Assembly: GCA_902806415.1 (NCBI GenBank)
Contig: CADCWN010000322.1
Location: 1 to 43,512 of the forward strand
Direction of reading: 5' to 3'
DNA from: an uncultured Thermomicrobiales bacterium
GTDB taxonomy: Bacteria; Chloroflexota; Chloroflexia; Thermomicrobiales; CADCWN01
Length of the DNA stretch: 43,512 nt
This document shows positions 1 to 11,137 of the stretch, piece after piece; the stretch's first letter is position 1; each line of letters opens with the position of its first letter. A program made the position numbers and the translations under genes. The notes under the pieces were generated by a model. The model saw only the letters and a program-made list of their open reading frames with translations. It did no database searches and was not told the origin of the DNA.

Positions 1-1
1 C

Positions 2-130
2 TGCCTGCGCTTGGAGCAGCACCGCCTCGTCACCGGCACGAGTTGGTGGGAGGCCAAAACCAGCCTCACCCGCGACGCCATCCGGCACTACCTGGCCCAT
101 CCGCGCTACACCCTGACCTCAACCGCGTAA
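2..130 (+). CDS. C-terminal fragment of an unrecognised protein (cut by window start)
   Basis: An open frame runs from base 2 to a TAA at 128-130 and gives 42 residues, ending in the segment DAIRHYLAHPRYTLTSTA. The rest of the gene lies before the window. The tail is rich in Arg, His, Trp and Leu and looks like the helical end of a soluble protein. I cannot assign a family; a transposase tail is possible but unsupported. The following 260 bases carry no gene. Confidence 0.4.
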   Translation, partial: CLRLEQHRLVTGTSWWEAKTSLTRDAIRHYLAHPRYTLTSTA

Positions 131-390
131 GTCCTAAAACTATTATTAGTAGCCTTACAAGTGTTGCGAGTTGAGTTCCTGACGCGATGTTGCCCCGGCG
201 TGGAACGCTATCCTCACGTATCCATCTGCTACACTTGGACACTATGAACGCGAGAGACGATTGTCCCCGCCGGGCGCATTGCGTGTCGGCAGGGCCGCTG
301 GCGCAACCCCCCTGCCGCCCGAACGTTATAGTCATCCCGTCGAGGACAGCTCGCTCCCGCAGCCGATGAGCCGGTGGAGACGCGCAAGCG
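131..390. other. Non-coding gap with a possible -10 element
   Basis: No convincing gene lies here; the short frames have coding-unlike composition. The first 50 bases are unusually AT-rich for the window. A TACACT hexamer preceded by GC lies at 230-235 and resembles the GCTA-NNNT boxes seen before other genes here. It could be a -10 element for the gene at 391, although the leader would be about 150 bases long. Confidence 0.3.
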
Positions 391-1863
391 ATGAATGCGC
401 CGCCAGACGCCATCCAATTCGATCGCGCGCGCACCGCCGCGATGGGCCGACGGCAGATTCGGCGGGCGTGGCTTTGCCTCATCTCAGCTTTCCTCGCTTT
501 CCTAGTAATTTGCGGCGGGTTGGGTGGTGCCGGCTACTGGTATCGCGGCCACGCGACGGAGAAGCGCACCGTACGCGTAGAACTCGTGCAGGGTGACCGC
601 GCTTTTGTACGCCCGGCCTTCCAGCGCAACTGGAGTGCGATCCCCGCCAGCAGCGCAACTGGCGGCGTGCCGCTCGAATTGCACGAGGGCGATGCGCTCC
701 AAACGAAAAACGGCACCCAAGTTTTGCTGACCTTCTGGGACAACAGCACCGTCCAGGTCTTCGAGAACACCGAACTCCGGATGGCCGAGTTGCGCTCGAC
801 GCGGTACATCAGCCAGGCGAGCACCGTGACGATGGCGCAATCGCGCGGGCTCAGTCGCGTGGCGCTCGCGCCCGGGGATTACCGCCGCGCCCGCTTTCAG
901 GTTGTCGCTGGCGATACGACGATCCTGATGCGAGAGGGTGACGGCGGCGCGGGCGGCGTCTTCGTGGTGCAGGTGACCGCGAATGATACGACCAGCGATG
1001 ACCCGCCGGTGACCGTGCGCGCCTCGGTCCGCCGCGGTGTCGGGGCGGTGCGGGTCGCGAATTACCCAGACGAGCTGCGCCTCGCGGCCAATGAGCAGAC
1101 AACGATCCCCCCCGGCCAACCGGCGGGCACGCCGACCGAGGCGCGGCGCGACTTCGTCGCCAACAGCCAGTTCGGCCCGATCGGGGCGGGTGGTTGCGAC
1201 CTCAGAGAGCAATTCACACCTTGGGTGGCGAAATGCGTCCCCGGTCAGATCGACGGCGGCTTCGGGAGACTCACGACGGTGCAGGAGAAGCTCGACGGGC
1301 GAGAACTCCCCGCCCTCGAAATCTCCCGCAATCTCAGCAGCACCGATCCCGCCAATACGGGCGTGCGCCAAAACCTCGACGTCGGTGTGGCCGATGAACC
1401 TTCCCTCTCGCTCACCGCCGACATCAAGGTGTTGGAGCAGAATCTCCCCGGAGGCGGCCAGTTGGGCTCCGAGTTCCCGCTCATCGTGCGCATCAACTAC
1501 TACGACACCTTCAATGGCTATAACACCCGCATCTGGGGGTTTTACATCGCGCCGTCCGGGAACGGCGCGATCCCGGTGAACCCCAGCTTGGTCGAGGCGC
1601 GGGCCGTGCAGGTCGGGGAATGGGAGCCGTTGCGCTTCGACTTGCGCGGGCTGGTGCCGCAGCCGGTACGCCTGGAATCGATCGAAGTCTACGCTTCTGG
1701 GCAGGGTTACCGCGCGCGGATCACCAACGTCGCCATCATCGGCGTCGAGAAACCCACGACCATCGGCGGGTCGCCAAGCGGCGGCGCACAGATTACACTA
1801 TTCCCGATAGTTGTCGCACGGCACGACCGCTTGAATGCACACCCGGATGAGGTCGATGACTGA
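391..1863 (+). CDS. Membrane-anchored FecR-like domain protein
   Basis: The protein has 490 residues. An N-terminal cytoplasmic stretch is followed by one hydrophobic segment at about residues 28-52, so most of the protein is probably exported and anchored. Residues about 60-250 resemble FecR-type domains: a GDAL turn, then strands reading LLTFWDNSTVQVFENTEL, and a run of short beta strands ending in a Pro/Gly-rich linker. The C-terminal 230 residues are beta-rich with many Tyr/Trp (INYYDTFNGYNTRIWGFY), suggesting a carbohydrate-binding or galactose-binding-like sandwich. That fold guess is mine. It overlaps the next gene by 8 bases, so the two are probably translationally coupled. No clear ribosome binding site precedes the ATG. 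Substrate or partner is unknown. Confidence 0.7.
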   Translation: MNAPPDAIQFDRARTAAMGRRQIRRAWLCLISAFLAFLVICGGLGGAGYWYRGHATEKRTVRVELVQGDRAFVRPAFQRNWSAIPASSATGGVPLELHEGDALQTKNGTQVLLTFWDNSTVQVFENTELRMAELRSTRYISQASTVTMAQSRGLSRVALAPGDYRRARFQVVAGDTTILMREGDGGAGGVFVVQVTANDTTSDDPPVTVRASVRRGVGAVRVANYPDELRLAANEQTTIPPGQPAGTPTEARRDFVANSQFGPIGAGGCDLREQFTPWVAKCVPGQIDGGFGRLTTVQEKLDGRELPALEISRNLSSTDPANTGVRQNLDVGVADEPSLSLTADIKVLEQNLPGGGQLGSEFPLIVRINYYDTFNGYNTRIWGFYIAPSGNGAIPVNPSLVEARAVQVGEWEPLRFDLRGLVPQPVRLESIEVYASGQGYRARITNVAIIGVEKPTTIGGSPSGGAQITLFPIVVARHDRLNAHPDEVDD

Positions 1864-2554
1864 CACGATCGCGGGGGCAGCATCCCGCGCCGCCCGGCAT
1901 CCCGACATCGCGATCACTCGGCTCGTCGTCAGCCCGTTGACGGCGAATTGTTACCTGCTGACCTGCCGGGCAACCGGCGAAATCGTTGTCGTAGACGCCG
2001 GCGACGAGGGCGCGCGGATCCTCGCCGTGATCGACGACCTCACCGGGGGGATGCGCGAGAAGGTGCGCCTGATCGTCAACACGCACGGTCACATCGACCA
2101 CACCTCGGCCGTCGCCGCCCTGCGCGCAGCGCTCGGCCCGCTGCCGGTGCTGATGCACCAGGCCGATATCGAGTTAATCGAGGGTAACGGCCCCGATGGG
2201 CTGCGGATGCTGGGACAGGAGTATGTGCCAATCTTGCCCGACACGCTCCTACAAGAAGGTGATGAGGTGCGCTGGGGGAGGTGCGCGCTGCGGGTGATCG
2301 AGACGCCCGGCCACTCGCCCGGCGGGATCTGCCTCTATGGCCACGGCCTGTTGCTGAGCGGCGATACGCTCTTCCGGCGCGGCGTCGGCGCGTGGCGCTT
2401 CTTCAAGGGCGACAAGGGGGCGCTATTCGCCGGGATTCACGGCAAGATTCTGACGCTACCGCCGGAGACGATCGTCTATCCCGGTCACGGCGACGCGACG
2501 ACGATCGGCGAGGAGATCGCCGACAATCCGTACTTGCAGCGCGCCGAATCCTAA
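1856..2554 (+). CDS. Metallo-beta-lactamase fold hydrolase (glyoxalase II-like)
   Basis: The protein has about 232 residues. It carries the zinc-binding HxHxDH motif (NTHGHIDH), a downstream His in ETPGHSPGG, an Asp in LLSGDTLF and a C-terminal His in VYPGHGD, in the order of glyoxalase II/YcbL-type hydrolases. These residues bind two metal ions that activate water for thioester or ester hydrolysis. The ATG at 1856 is preferred; ATGs at 1835 and 1850 in the same frame lie deeper inside the upstream gene. Where glyoxalase-type enzymes often have GRxD after the SGDTLF motif, this one has GVGAWRFFKGD, so the substrate may differ from S-lactoylglutathione. The assignment to the superfamily is firm; the substrate is unknown. 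Confidence 0.88.
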   Translation: MTDTIAGAASRAARHPDIAITRLVVSPLTANCYLLTCRATGEIVVVDAGDEGARILAVIDDLTGGMREKVRLIVNTHGHIDHTSAVAALRAALGPLPVLMHQADIELIEGNGPDGLRMLGQEYVPILPDTLLQEGDEVRWGRCALRVIETPGHSPGGICLYGHGLLLSGDTLFRRGVGAWRFFKGDKGALFAGIHGKILTLPPETIVYPGHGDATTIGEEIADNPYLQRAES

Positions 2555-2624
2555 TTCCGCACTAAGATAGGCGCTCGGGCCGGTACGCGGCATAGCAAAG
2601 CCAAATTGCCTTGGGGGAGGGTGC

Positions 2625-5043
<2,419 letters not shown>

Positions 5044-5049
5044 GCCGTG

Positions 5050-5487
5050 ATGACGACCGACGCGGGCGTCTACCGCCCGATCTTCGATCCCGACCTAGTG
5101 GGTCCGTGCGCGGGGGGGATCGACGCGATCGAGCCGACGCGGATCGCCGCGACGATCGCCCGCTGGGGCGAGCGCTTCCTCGGGCGGATCTTCACCCCCG
5201 CAGAGCGTACCCTCTGCGGCGACCGCGCGACTTCCCTGGCCGCGCGCTTCGCGGCCAAGGAGGCGGTCGCGAAAGTGCTCGGCACCGGCCTGGGCGACGT
5301 GGCCTGGCGCGAGATCGAAATCCTGGCGAACGAGCGCGGGCGACCGGTCCTCGTCCTGCACGGGGCCGCCGCCGCCCGTGCGGCCCAGCTCGGGCTGCAG
5401 CATTGGTCGGTCAGCCTCACCCATCTGGCCGGGCTGGCCCTCGCCCTGGTGGTCGCGACGGCAGCCGGGCGCGAAACTGAGCGTTGA
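5050..5487 (+). CDS. acpS: Holo-[acyl-carrier-protein] synthase
   Basis: The protein transfers 4'-phosphopantetheine from coenzyme A to the serine of acyl carrier protein. The Mg-binding Asp lies in GIDAIEPTRI, where the family has GxDxxxxxRI. The second signature, FAAKEAVAKVLGTG, contains the conserved Glu and Lys. From the ATG at 5050 the protein is 145 residues, about 20 longer than most AcpS. The excess is N-terminal, so a GTG at 5098 that yields a normal-length protein is a serious alternative. A GTG at 5047 is also in frame. It starts a few bases after gmd stops, implying coupling. Confidence 0.9.
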   Translation: MTTDAGVYRPIFDPDLVGPCAGGIDAIEPTRIAATIARWGERFLGRIFTPAERTLCGDRATSLAARFAAKEAVAKVLGTGLGDVAWREIEILANERGRPVLVLHGAAAARAAQLGLQHWSVSLTHLAGLALALVVATAAGRETER

Positions 5488-5571
5488 AGGAGTGTTGCGG
5501 AGATTGATGGAGCGAACCGAACCGGGCGGTGAGTGGCGACCCGATATCGCGACCGCGCGCGGCGCGCAGCG

Positions 5572-7725
5572 ATGATCACGCGCACCATCGGCCCCTACCA
5601 GCCGATCGAGCTGCTTGCCGGGGCGGGACCGTACAGCACGCACCGGGCGATCGATCCGCGCCTGTTCGGGCAGCCGGTCGCCCTCACCGTGGCCGCCCTG
5701 CCCGCCGACGACGCAGAATTCGCCCAGCGCTTCGAGGGCCGGGCGACGGCGCTCACCGCCCTGCGGCATCCCAATATCCTGCCGCTGCTCGACTTCGGCG
5801 AGACTCCCGAGCAGGTCTATCTCGCGACACCGCACCTGGAAGGGCCGACCCTGGCGACAATCATCGGCCAGGTACGGCGACCGGTCGAGGCACTGAGCCT
5901 GATCGCGACCCTCTGCGAAGCGATGGACCACGCGCACCGCCTCGGCTTACCCCACGGAAATCTCACGCCTGAGGCGGTTCAACTCGCCAATCTGCCGCCC
6001 GGTGAGGACACCCTCTTCGCGGCCTGGCCGATCGTGCGCTACCACGGCTTCGCCGCGCTGATCGGCCCCGGGGAGGGAGGTGACCGCTCGCCCTACGCCG
6101 CCCCGGAGGACGCGACAGGCGCGGGATCGAGCAGCGGGGATCGCTACGCCCTGGCGGCGATCCTCTACGCCCTCCTGACCGGCGCGCCGCCCGTTGCCGA
6201 CGCGATGACAGCGCCGCCGGATACGCTCCCTGGCGGTCTTGCCACGACCCTCCGCCGCGCCCTGGCCGCCGATCCGGCGAGCCGCTTCGGTTCGGGGGCG
6301 GACTTCGTGCTCGCCCTGCGGGACGCTTCCGCCGCCGCCCGCCGCAACGACGATAAACACGCCGGGACCCTGCTCGAAGAGGCGCGCACTGCCGTCGCCG
6401 CCGGGAAGTTGCGCGCGGCCAGCGAGTCGTACAGCAGCTATTTGCTGCTGCGACCAGAGGATGAGATGGCGCGGCGCGAGTTCGCCACCATCGAGAACCG
6501 TCGCGCCGAGATCGCCCGCCGTCGTGCCGAATCGACCGCCGCCGCGACAGCGAGCAGGCCACCCACCGTCCCCACTGACACAGAATCGCCCGCGAACGCG
6601 CAAGCGCCCGTGGTGGAAGCGCCGCAAGCGCCCACAGCAACCGACGACGATCCGGCCACGAGCGGGTGGGCGAGCAAGCCCGCGATCGATGCGGCACCGG
6701 CGAATCCTGGCGGCCACTTCGGGTTGCGCAACCTATTCCCGTTCGGCCCCGGGCCGGGGGACCAGTCCGGCGGGATACCGCCCAACCTCGGTGGGCTGGG
6801 GACGACGCGCCAGGCCGGGCGCGGGGTGCCGCCGCGCGATTTCAAGCCGATCGCCTCCCCGGCGCGCCTGCGCCGACAAGCGGTCCTCCCGGCGGTGATC
6901 GCCGCTGCGGCCTTGATCCTCGCCCTGGCGCTCGGCGGCGCGCTCATCTCTCGGCAGCGCGGTCAGGAAGTGGCAGCCCCAACACCGTCGGTCGCGACCG
7001 GTGCCGCTCCCGGCAGGGCGTCGCAGGCCGCCAGCACGACGCGCACGCCGACGCGGATCGCGCCCAACGTCCCGCCGGTCATCCCGATCGTCCCGACGAT
7101 CGCGCCGCTCACCCCGACACCTGTGCCGACCCTACCGCCGCTCCAGCCGGTCTTCGCCGACACGTTCGGTGATCCGAACACGGGCTTCCCCCGCGAGCCG
7201 GGAGGGTTCGCCGATGCCGGTTATCAGGCCGGGGAGTACATCGTGCGCGTCCCCCAGCCGGATGGCTTCGAGATCGCCGAATTGACGGGTTGCGTCCTGC
7301 CCGCCGTGCCGGACTGCATCTTCGGCGACATGGTGCTGGAGGTCGAGGCGCGCGCCATCGGGCCATCCGCTGGGGGTAGCTACGGCCTCGTCTTCCACCG
7401 CCAGTTCGCCGGTGCCTACGTCCAATACTTCGTCCTGATCGACCCGGAGGGGGGGACGGTGCGCCTCGTGCGCTGGAACGATACCGAGCGGGTCGAGCTC
7501 ATCCCCTCGGCACCACTGGCACAGATCGTGAAAGGCGAGGGCGTCAACCGCCTGACGATCGCTGCCAAAGGTCGGACGATCACCGTGGGCATCAACGGGG
7601 CCACTCTGCCGACGGTGACCGATCCCGGCGGGCCGGCCTTTGGCGTCGTCGCCCTCCGGGCCGACGCCGGAGCAGGCCCGATCGCCGTCCATTTCGACAA
7701 CTTTCTCATCCGTCCAATTCGCTGA
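5572..7725 (+). CDS. Receptor-like pseudokinase with TM helix and extracellular beta-sandwich
   Basis: The protein has 717 residues from the ATG at 5572; an in-frame GTG at 5533 is an alternative. Residues 7-250 follow the Hanks-type Ser/Thr kinase fold: LRHPNILPLLDFG, the hinge, an APE motif (YAAPE, 175-179) and a C-lobe with RYALAAILYALLTG. All three catalytic motifs are lost. The VAIK lysine is Thr39, HRDLKPEN reads HGNLTPEA (129-136), and DFG reads HGF (158-160). Residues 262-325 form charged helices of TPR-like character, followed by a Pro/Thr/Ala-rich linker. A hydrophobic segment lies at about 438-460, then a Pro/Thr stalk and a C-terminal domain of about 200 residues starting VFADTFGDP, which resembles a concanavalin/laminin-G-like sandwich. 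Inference: a signal-transducing scaffold that does not phosphorylate. Confidence 0.85.
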   Translation: MITRTIGPYQPIELLAGAGPYSTHRAIDPRLFGQPVALTVAALPADDAEFAQRFEGRATALTALRHPNILPLLDFGETPEQVYLATPHLEGPTLATIIGQVRRPVEALSLIATLCEAMDHAHRLGLPHGNLTPEAVQLANLPPGEDTLFAAWPIVRYHGFAALIGPGEGGDRSPYAAPEDATGAGSSSGDRYALAAILYALLTGAPPVADAMTAPPDTLPGGLATTLRRALAADPASRFGSGADFVLALRDASAAARRNDDKHAGTLLEEARTAVAAGKLRAASESYSSYLLLRPEDEMARREFATIENRRAEIARRRAESTAAATASRPPTVPTDTESPANAQAPVVEAPQAPTATDDDPATSGWASKPAIDAAPANPGGHFGLRNLFPFGPGPGDQSGGIPPNLGGLGTTRQAGRGVPPRDFKPIASPARLRRQAVLPAVIAAAALILALALGGALISRQRGQEVAAPTPSVATGAAPGRASQAASTTRTPTRIAPNVPPVIPIVPTIAPLTPTPVPTLPPLQPVFADTFGDPNTGFPREPGGFADAGYQAGEYIVRVPQPDGFEIAELTGCVLPAVPDCIFGDMVLEVEARAIGPSAGGSYGLVFHRQFAGAYVQYFVLIDPEGGTVRLVRWNDTERVELIPSAPLAQIVKGEGVNRLTIAAKGRTITVGINGATLPTVTDPGGPAFGVVALRADAGAGPIAVHFDNFLIRPIR

Positions 7726-7804
7726 GCGCGCGATCGCTCGTGAGTGCCGGAGGGATCGCGCCCGGTTTCAATCGCTATCGGGTCGAACCAGAGCGGGAGG
7801 GATC

Positions 7805-8869
7805 ATGGCGAGCTACCAGATCGGCGTCCTCGCGGGGGATGGGATCGGGCCGGAGATCACCCGCGCCGCCCTGCTGATCGTCGAGGCGGCGCGCGGGCGC
7901 GCCGAGGTCGATCTCCGCTGGCGGCATCTCCCGATGGGCTGGGAGGCGCTACAGGGCGGCGCGACGGCGATGCCGGAAGAAACCAAGGCCGCCCTCGCCA
8001 CCTGCGATGGATGGATTATGGGGCCGCACGACTCCGCCTCCTACCCGGCGGCGGAGCGGGAGCGCCGCAACCCGAGCGGCGAACTGCGCCACCATTTCGA
8101 CCTCTACGCCAATATCCGCCCGGCCCACGGCTGGCCCGGCATCGCCGCCGTCGCCCCGCAAGCCGATCTGGTGATCGTGCGCGAGAACACCGAGGGGTTT
8201 TATCCCGACCGCAATATGTACGTCGGCTCCGGCGAGTGGATGCCGACGCCGGATGTCGCCCTCTCGGTCGGCCTGTTCACCCGGCGCGCGGCGCGGCGGA
8301 TCGCCCACGTCGCCTGTCGCCTGGCTCGGTCACGCCGCCAGCGGCTAACGATCGTCCACAAGGCCAACGTCATCCGCCTCGGCACGGGCTTGTTCCTCGA
8401 GGAATGCCGCGCCGTCGCCGCCGAGTACCCGGAGCTGCGCGTGGACGACTACCACATCGACGCGATGGCGGCGCACCTCGTGCTCCGCGCGGCGGACTTC
8501 GATGTGATCGTCACCACCAATATGTTCGGTGACATCCTCTCCGATCTCACCGGCGAACTGACCGGCAGTCTCGGCCTCGCCCCCTCGATTAACGCGGGCG
8601 ACGAGCGCGCGATGGCACAAGCGGCCCACGGCTCCGCGCCGGATATCGCCGGGCAGGATCGCGCCAACCCGATCGGCCTGCTCGGCTCGGTCACGATGCT
8701 CTTCCGCTGGCTCGCCGAGCGACACGCCGATCCCGACCTCGCGGCGCTCGGCGCGACGATCGATGACGCGGTGGCGCGGGCCGTCGCGGGCGGCGCCCGC
8801 ACCCCCGATCTTGGCGGCACCAGCACTACTACAACGTTCGCCGAGGCGGTCGTCGCGCAACTGACCTGA
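7805..8869 (+). CDS. Isocitrate/isopropylmalate dehydrogenase family enzyme
   Basis: The protein has 354 residues, typical of 3-isopropylmalate, homoisocitrate, isocitrate and tartrate dehydrogenases. Seen: the N-terminal GVLAGDGIGPEI, the substrate-site segment LVIVRENTEGFYPD, the catalytic Lys region IVHKANVIRLGTGLF, the metal-binding Asp segment VIVTTNMFGDILSDL, and the C-terminal HGSAPDIAGQDRANPIG nucleotide loop. These enzymes oxidatively decarboxylate a (2R,3S)-3-substituted malate with NAD(P) and a divalent metal. The ATG at 7805 follows GCGGGAGGGATC. No leu, lys or TCA gene is next to it, so the substrate cannot be fixed. Confidence 0.88.
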   Translation: MASYQIGVLAGDGIGPEITRAALLIVEAARGRAEVDLRWRHLPMGWEALQGGATAMPEETKAALATCDGWIMGPHDSASYPAAERERRNPSGELRHHFDLYANIRPAHGWPGIAAVAPQADLVIVRENTEGFYPDRNMYVGSGEWMPTPDVALSVGLFTRRAARRIAHVACRLARSRRQRLTIVHKANVIRLGTGLFLEECRAVAAEYPELRVDDYHIDAMAAHLVLRAADFDVIVTTNMFGDILSDLTGELTGSLGLAPSINAGDERAMAQAAHGSAPDIAGQDRANPIGLLGSVTMLFRWLAERHADPDLAALGATIDDAVARAVAGGARTPDLGGTSTTTTFAEAVVAQLT

Positions 8870-8900
8870 GCCGAGCACCATGGGGAAGGAGGAGACACCG

Positions 8901-9200
8901 ATGATTTCGTCCCGCCGGGGCGGCTGGACCCCCGAAGAAGAAACGTTGCTGCTGGGCCACTTCGGCGACGACACCACGCTGGATATCATCGAGCGTTCGC
9001 CGGTCGAGCCGAGCGTCGTGATCACCTGGGTCGAGTGGGACCGGCTCCCGCCGAGTATCTACCTCGTCGATTTCCGTGAGCGGACGAAGTACGACACGCT
9101 GGTGTGCGAGGAGTTCACGAGCGTCGCCGCCGCGAAGGCCAGCAAGTGGTCGGCCTGTTTCCCCGCGCAGGATGCGGCACCGGCAGACCCCGCCTTCTGA
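8901..9200 (+). CDS. Small protein of unknown function (99 aa)
   Basis: I do not recognise this family. The ATG at 8901 is chosen because GGAAGGAGG sits just upstream, inside the frame of an earlier ATG at 8880. The protein is acidic in its first half (GWTPEEETLLLGHFGDDTT) and has a beta-rich middle (SVVITWVEWDRLPPSIYLVDF). There is no signal peptide or membrane segment, so it is probably a small cytoplasmic protein. It lies 31 bases after the dehydrogenase gene and is likely cotranscribed with it. Confidence 0.6.
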   Translation: MISSRRGGWTPEEETLLLGHFGDDTTLDIIERSPVEPSVVITWVEWDRLPPSIYLVDFRERTKYDTLVCEEFTSVAAAKASKWSACFPAQDAAPADPAF

Positions 9201-9374
9201 GAACGCTCATCGCCACAGCAGTTTCTCGCCGGTACGCCCTGGACTGCCTGGTCAATATCGCCCGCGAGCGGGCAGGACTCGATGCGCCGCGTCGCACGGA
9301 TGCGTCTCCGGCACGCCCGCGCGGGGGGCGTGCTATCATCCCCGGACGGCACTCGCCGCCCTGATGCAGCACCC

Positions 9375-9393
9375 GCCCGATCGGCGATCGGGC
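9375..9393 (+). promoter_or_regulatory. Leader hairpin and upstream -10-like box before nnrDE
   Basis: A perfect 8-bp stem (GCCCGATC / GATCGGGC) with a 3-base loop ends five bases before the AAAGG ribosome-binding-like site (9399-9403) of the gene at 9413. A TATCAT hexamer preceded by GC lies at 9334-9339 and could be the -10 element, placing the hairpin in the leader. Whether it affects translation is unknown. Confidence 0.35.
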
Positions 9394-9412
9394 GCGAGAA
9401 AGGTCCACCGTC

Positions 9413-11056
9413 ATGCGGATTGTCACCGGTGCCCAGATGCGGCAGATTGAGCAAGCGGCGTTCGACAGCGGCGTCGCGCAACCGGACCTGATGCGCCGCG
9501 CGGGACGGGCGATCGCCGAGCGCGCGCTCGGCACACTCGGTCATCGGTCGGAGGCCAGCGCCCTGCTACTCGTCGGCCCGCGCAACAATGGCGGCGACGG
9601 CCTCGTCGCGGCCGAGGCACTGGTCGAGGCCGGGCTGCGCGAGGTCACCGTCTGGCTCTACGGGCGCGACGACCTGACCGGCGCGCCGGTCGCCGCCGAC
9701 CTCCTCCAGAAGCTCACCGTGATTCGCGCCGGGGGGGCTGGCGCGGAGGAGGCGCTGGGGGGCGCGGTCGAGGGGGCCGATCTGATCATCGATGCGATCT
9801 ACGGGATCGGGGGGCGCGAGGAGTTGCCGGGCGATCTCGTCGCCGCCCTCGCGCTCGTCAACGCGCGCGCCGCCGATCCGCGCGCCACGCTCGTCGCGCT
9901 CGACATCCCGACCGGCGTCGACGCCGACACCGGCGCTGCCGCCGATGGGGCATTCCAGGCCAGCCTGACCGTCACCCTCGGGCGACCCAAAGTGGGGCTC
10001 TACCAACCGGCGGGGATGCGCGCCGCCGGGCGCATCGCCATCGAGTCGATCGGTCTCGACGAGGGATCATTGCCGGACGATGCGCCGCGCCTGATCGAGC
10101 GCGCGGACGCCGCCGCACGCCTGCCGAGCCGGGCCTTCGACGCGCACAAGGGCGACGCTGGCTCGCTGATGATCGTCGGCGGCTCGCTGAACTATCTCGG
10201 CGCGCCGGTCCTGGCGGCGCACGCCGCGCTGCGCGCCGGGGTCGGGTTGCTGACCCTCGCGGTGCCGCGCAGCCTCCTCGGCCCGATCGCCACGCAGGTC
10301 GCCGAGGCGACCTACCTCCCCCTGCCCGAGTCCGAGTGGGGGACGATCGGGCGCGACGCCGCCAAGACGGTCACTGAGGCGCTGGGACGCTACACCGCCA
10401 TTCAGATCGGCAACGGCCTCGGCAGGGAGAAGGCGACCGGCGAATTCCTCGCCAACCTCCTCGCCCTCGCCCCGCGCGATCACGCCAAGGGGCCGGTCGG
10501 GTTTCGCCCGAACAGCGCCGCGGCGGAGGAGGAAGCGGCGGAGTCGCCGATCAAGGTGCCGGTTCTCTTCGACGCCGATGGCCTCAACCTCCTCAGCGAG
10601 ATCGAGCGGTGGTGGGAGAAGCTGGCCGACCTGCGGCTGATCCTCACGCCGCATCACGGCGAACTCGCACGACTGCGCGGAGTCGAGCGCGAGGCGATCA
10701 GCGCCGCGCCCTGGCAGTCGGCGCGCGACGCCGCCCGCGAATGGGGCCAGACGATCGTGCTGAAGGGCGGCTACACGGTCGTCGCCACGCCCGGCGGCGG
10801 CCTCTGGGTGGCACCGCTCGCCAACCCCGCCCTCGCCGCCGCCGGGACCGGCGACACCCTGGCCGGGCTGATCGGCGGCCTGCTGGCGCAGGGGCTGACC
10901 CCGGACGACGCCGCCATCCTCGGCCTCTGGCTCGGTTCGCACGCTGGCGACCTCGCCCGCGCGGCGATCGGCACCTTGCCGCTGATCGCCGGCGACCTCC
11001 CACGCTTCATCGCCCAAGCCATTGTCGAGCTAGAGCAGGGCATGACGCCGGAATAA
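9413..11056 (+). CDS. nnrDE: Bifunctional NAD(P)HX epimerase / ADP-dependent NAD(P)HX dehydratase
   Basis: The protein has 547 residues with two domains. The N-terminal epimerase (YjeF_N/NnrE, about residues 1-220) carries LLVGPRNNGGDGLVAA and DAIYGIGGREELPG. The C-terminal dehydratase (carbohydrate kinase/NnrD fold, about 235-540) carries HKGDAGSLMIVGGS, LTPHHGELARL, VLKGGYTVV and the nucleotide-binding NPALAAAGTGDTLAG. The pair repairs hydrated NAD(P)H. A stretch of about 30 residues rich in Ala and Glu (near 10490-10550) precedes the DADGLNLL strand and looks like a surface insertion. The gene stands alone with its own leader. The ATG at 9413 matches the usual MRIVTGAQMR beginning of the family. 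Confidence 0.95.
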   Translation: MRIVTGAQMRQIEQAAFDSGVAQPDLMRRAGRAIAERALGTLGHRSEASALLLVGPRNNGGDGLVAAEALVEAGLREVTVWLYGRDDLTGAPVAADLLQKLTVIRAGGAGAEEALGGAVEGADLIIDAIYGIGGREELPGDLVAALALVNARAADPRATLVALDIPTGVDADTGAAADGAFQASLTVTLGRPKVGLYQPAGMRAAGRIAIESIGLDEGSLPDDAPRLIERADAAARLPSRAFDAHKGDAGSLMIVGGSLNYLGAPVLAAHAALRAGVGLLTLAVPRSLLGPIATQVAEATYLPLPESEWGTIGRDAAKTVTEALGRYTAIQIGNGLGREKATGEFLANLLALAPRDHAKGPVGFRPNSAAAEEEAAESPIKVPVLFDADGLNLLSEIERWWEKLADLRLILTPHHGELARLRGVEREAISAAPWQSARDAAREWGQTIVLKGGYTVVATPGGGLWVAPLANPALAAAGTGDTLAGLIGGLLAQGLTPDDAAILGLWLGSHAGDLARAAIGTLPLIAGDLPRFIAQAIVELEQGMTPE

Positions 11057-11065
11057 GTACGAACT

Positions 11066-11118
11066 ACGAAGTACGAAGTACGCGGCGGTGCTGTCCCTCA
11101 CCCTACTTCGTACTTCGT
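11066..11118. repeat. Inverted repeat built from heptamer units (GTACGAA / TTCGTAC)
   Basis: The left arm ACGAAGTACGAAGTA (11066-11080) is the exact reverse complement of 11104-11118. The 23-base spacer is GC-rich. Each arm is itself a tandem of the heptamer GTACGAA, and a further partial unit lies at 11057-11063. It sits between the stop of nnrDE and the CBS gene and could act as a terminator, though no clean T run follows. Its composition is far more AT-rich than its surroundings. Confidence 0.75.
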
Positions 11119-11137
11119 ACTTTATACGGGGGGATCT

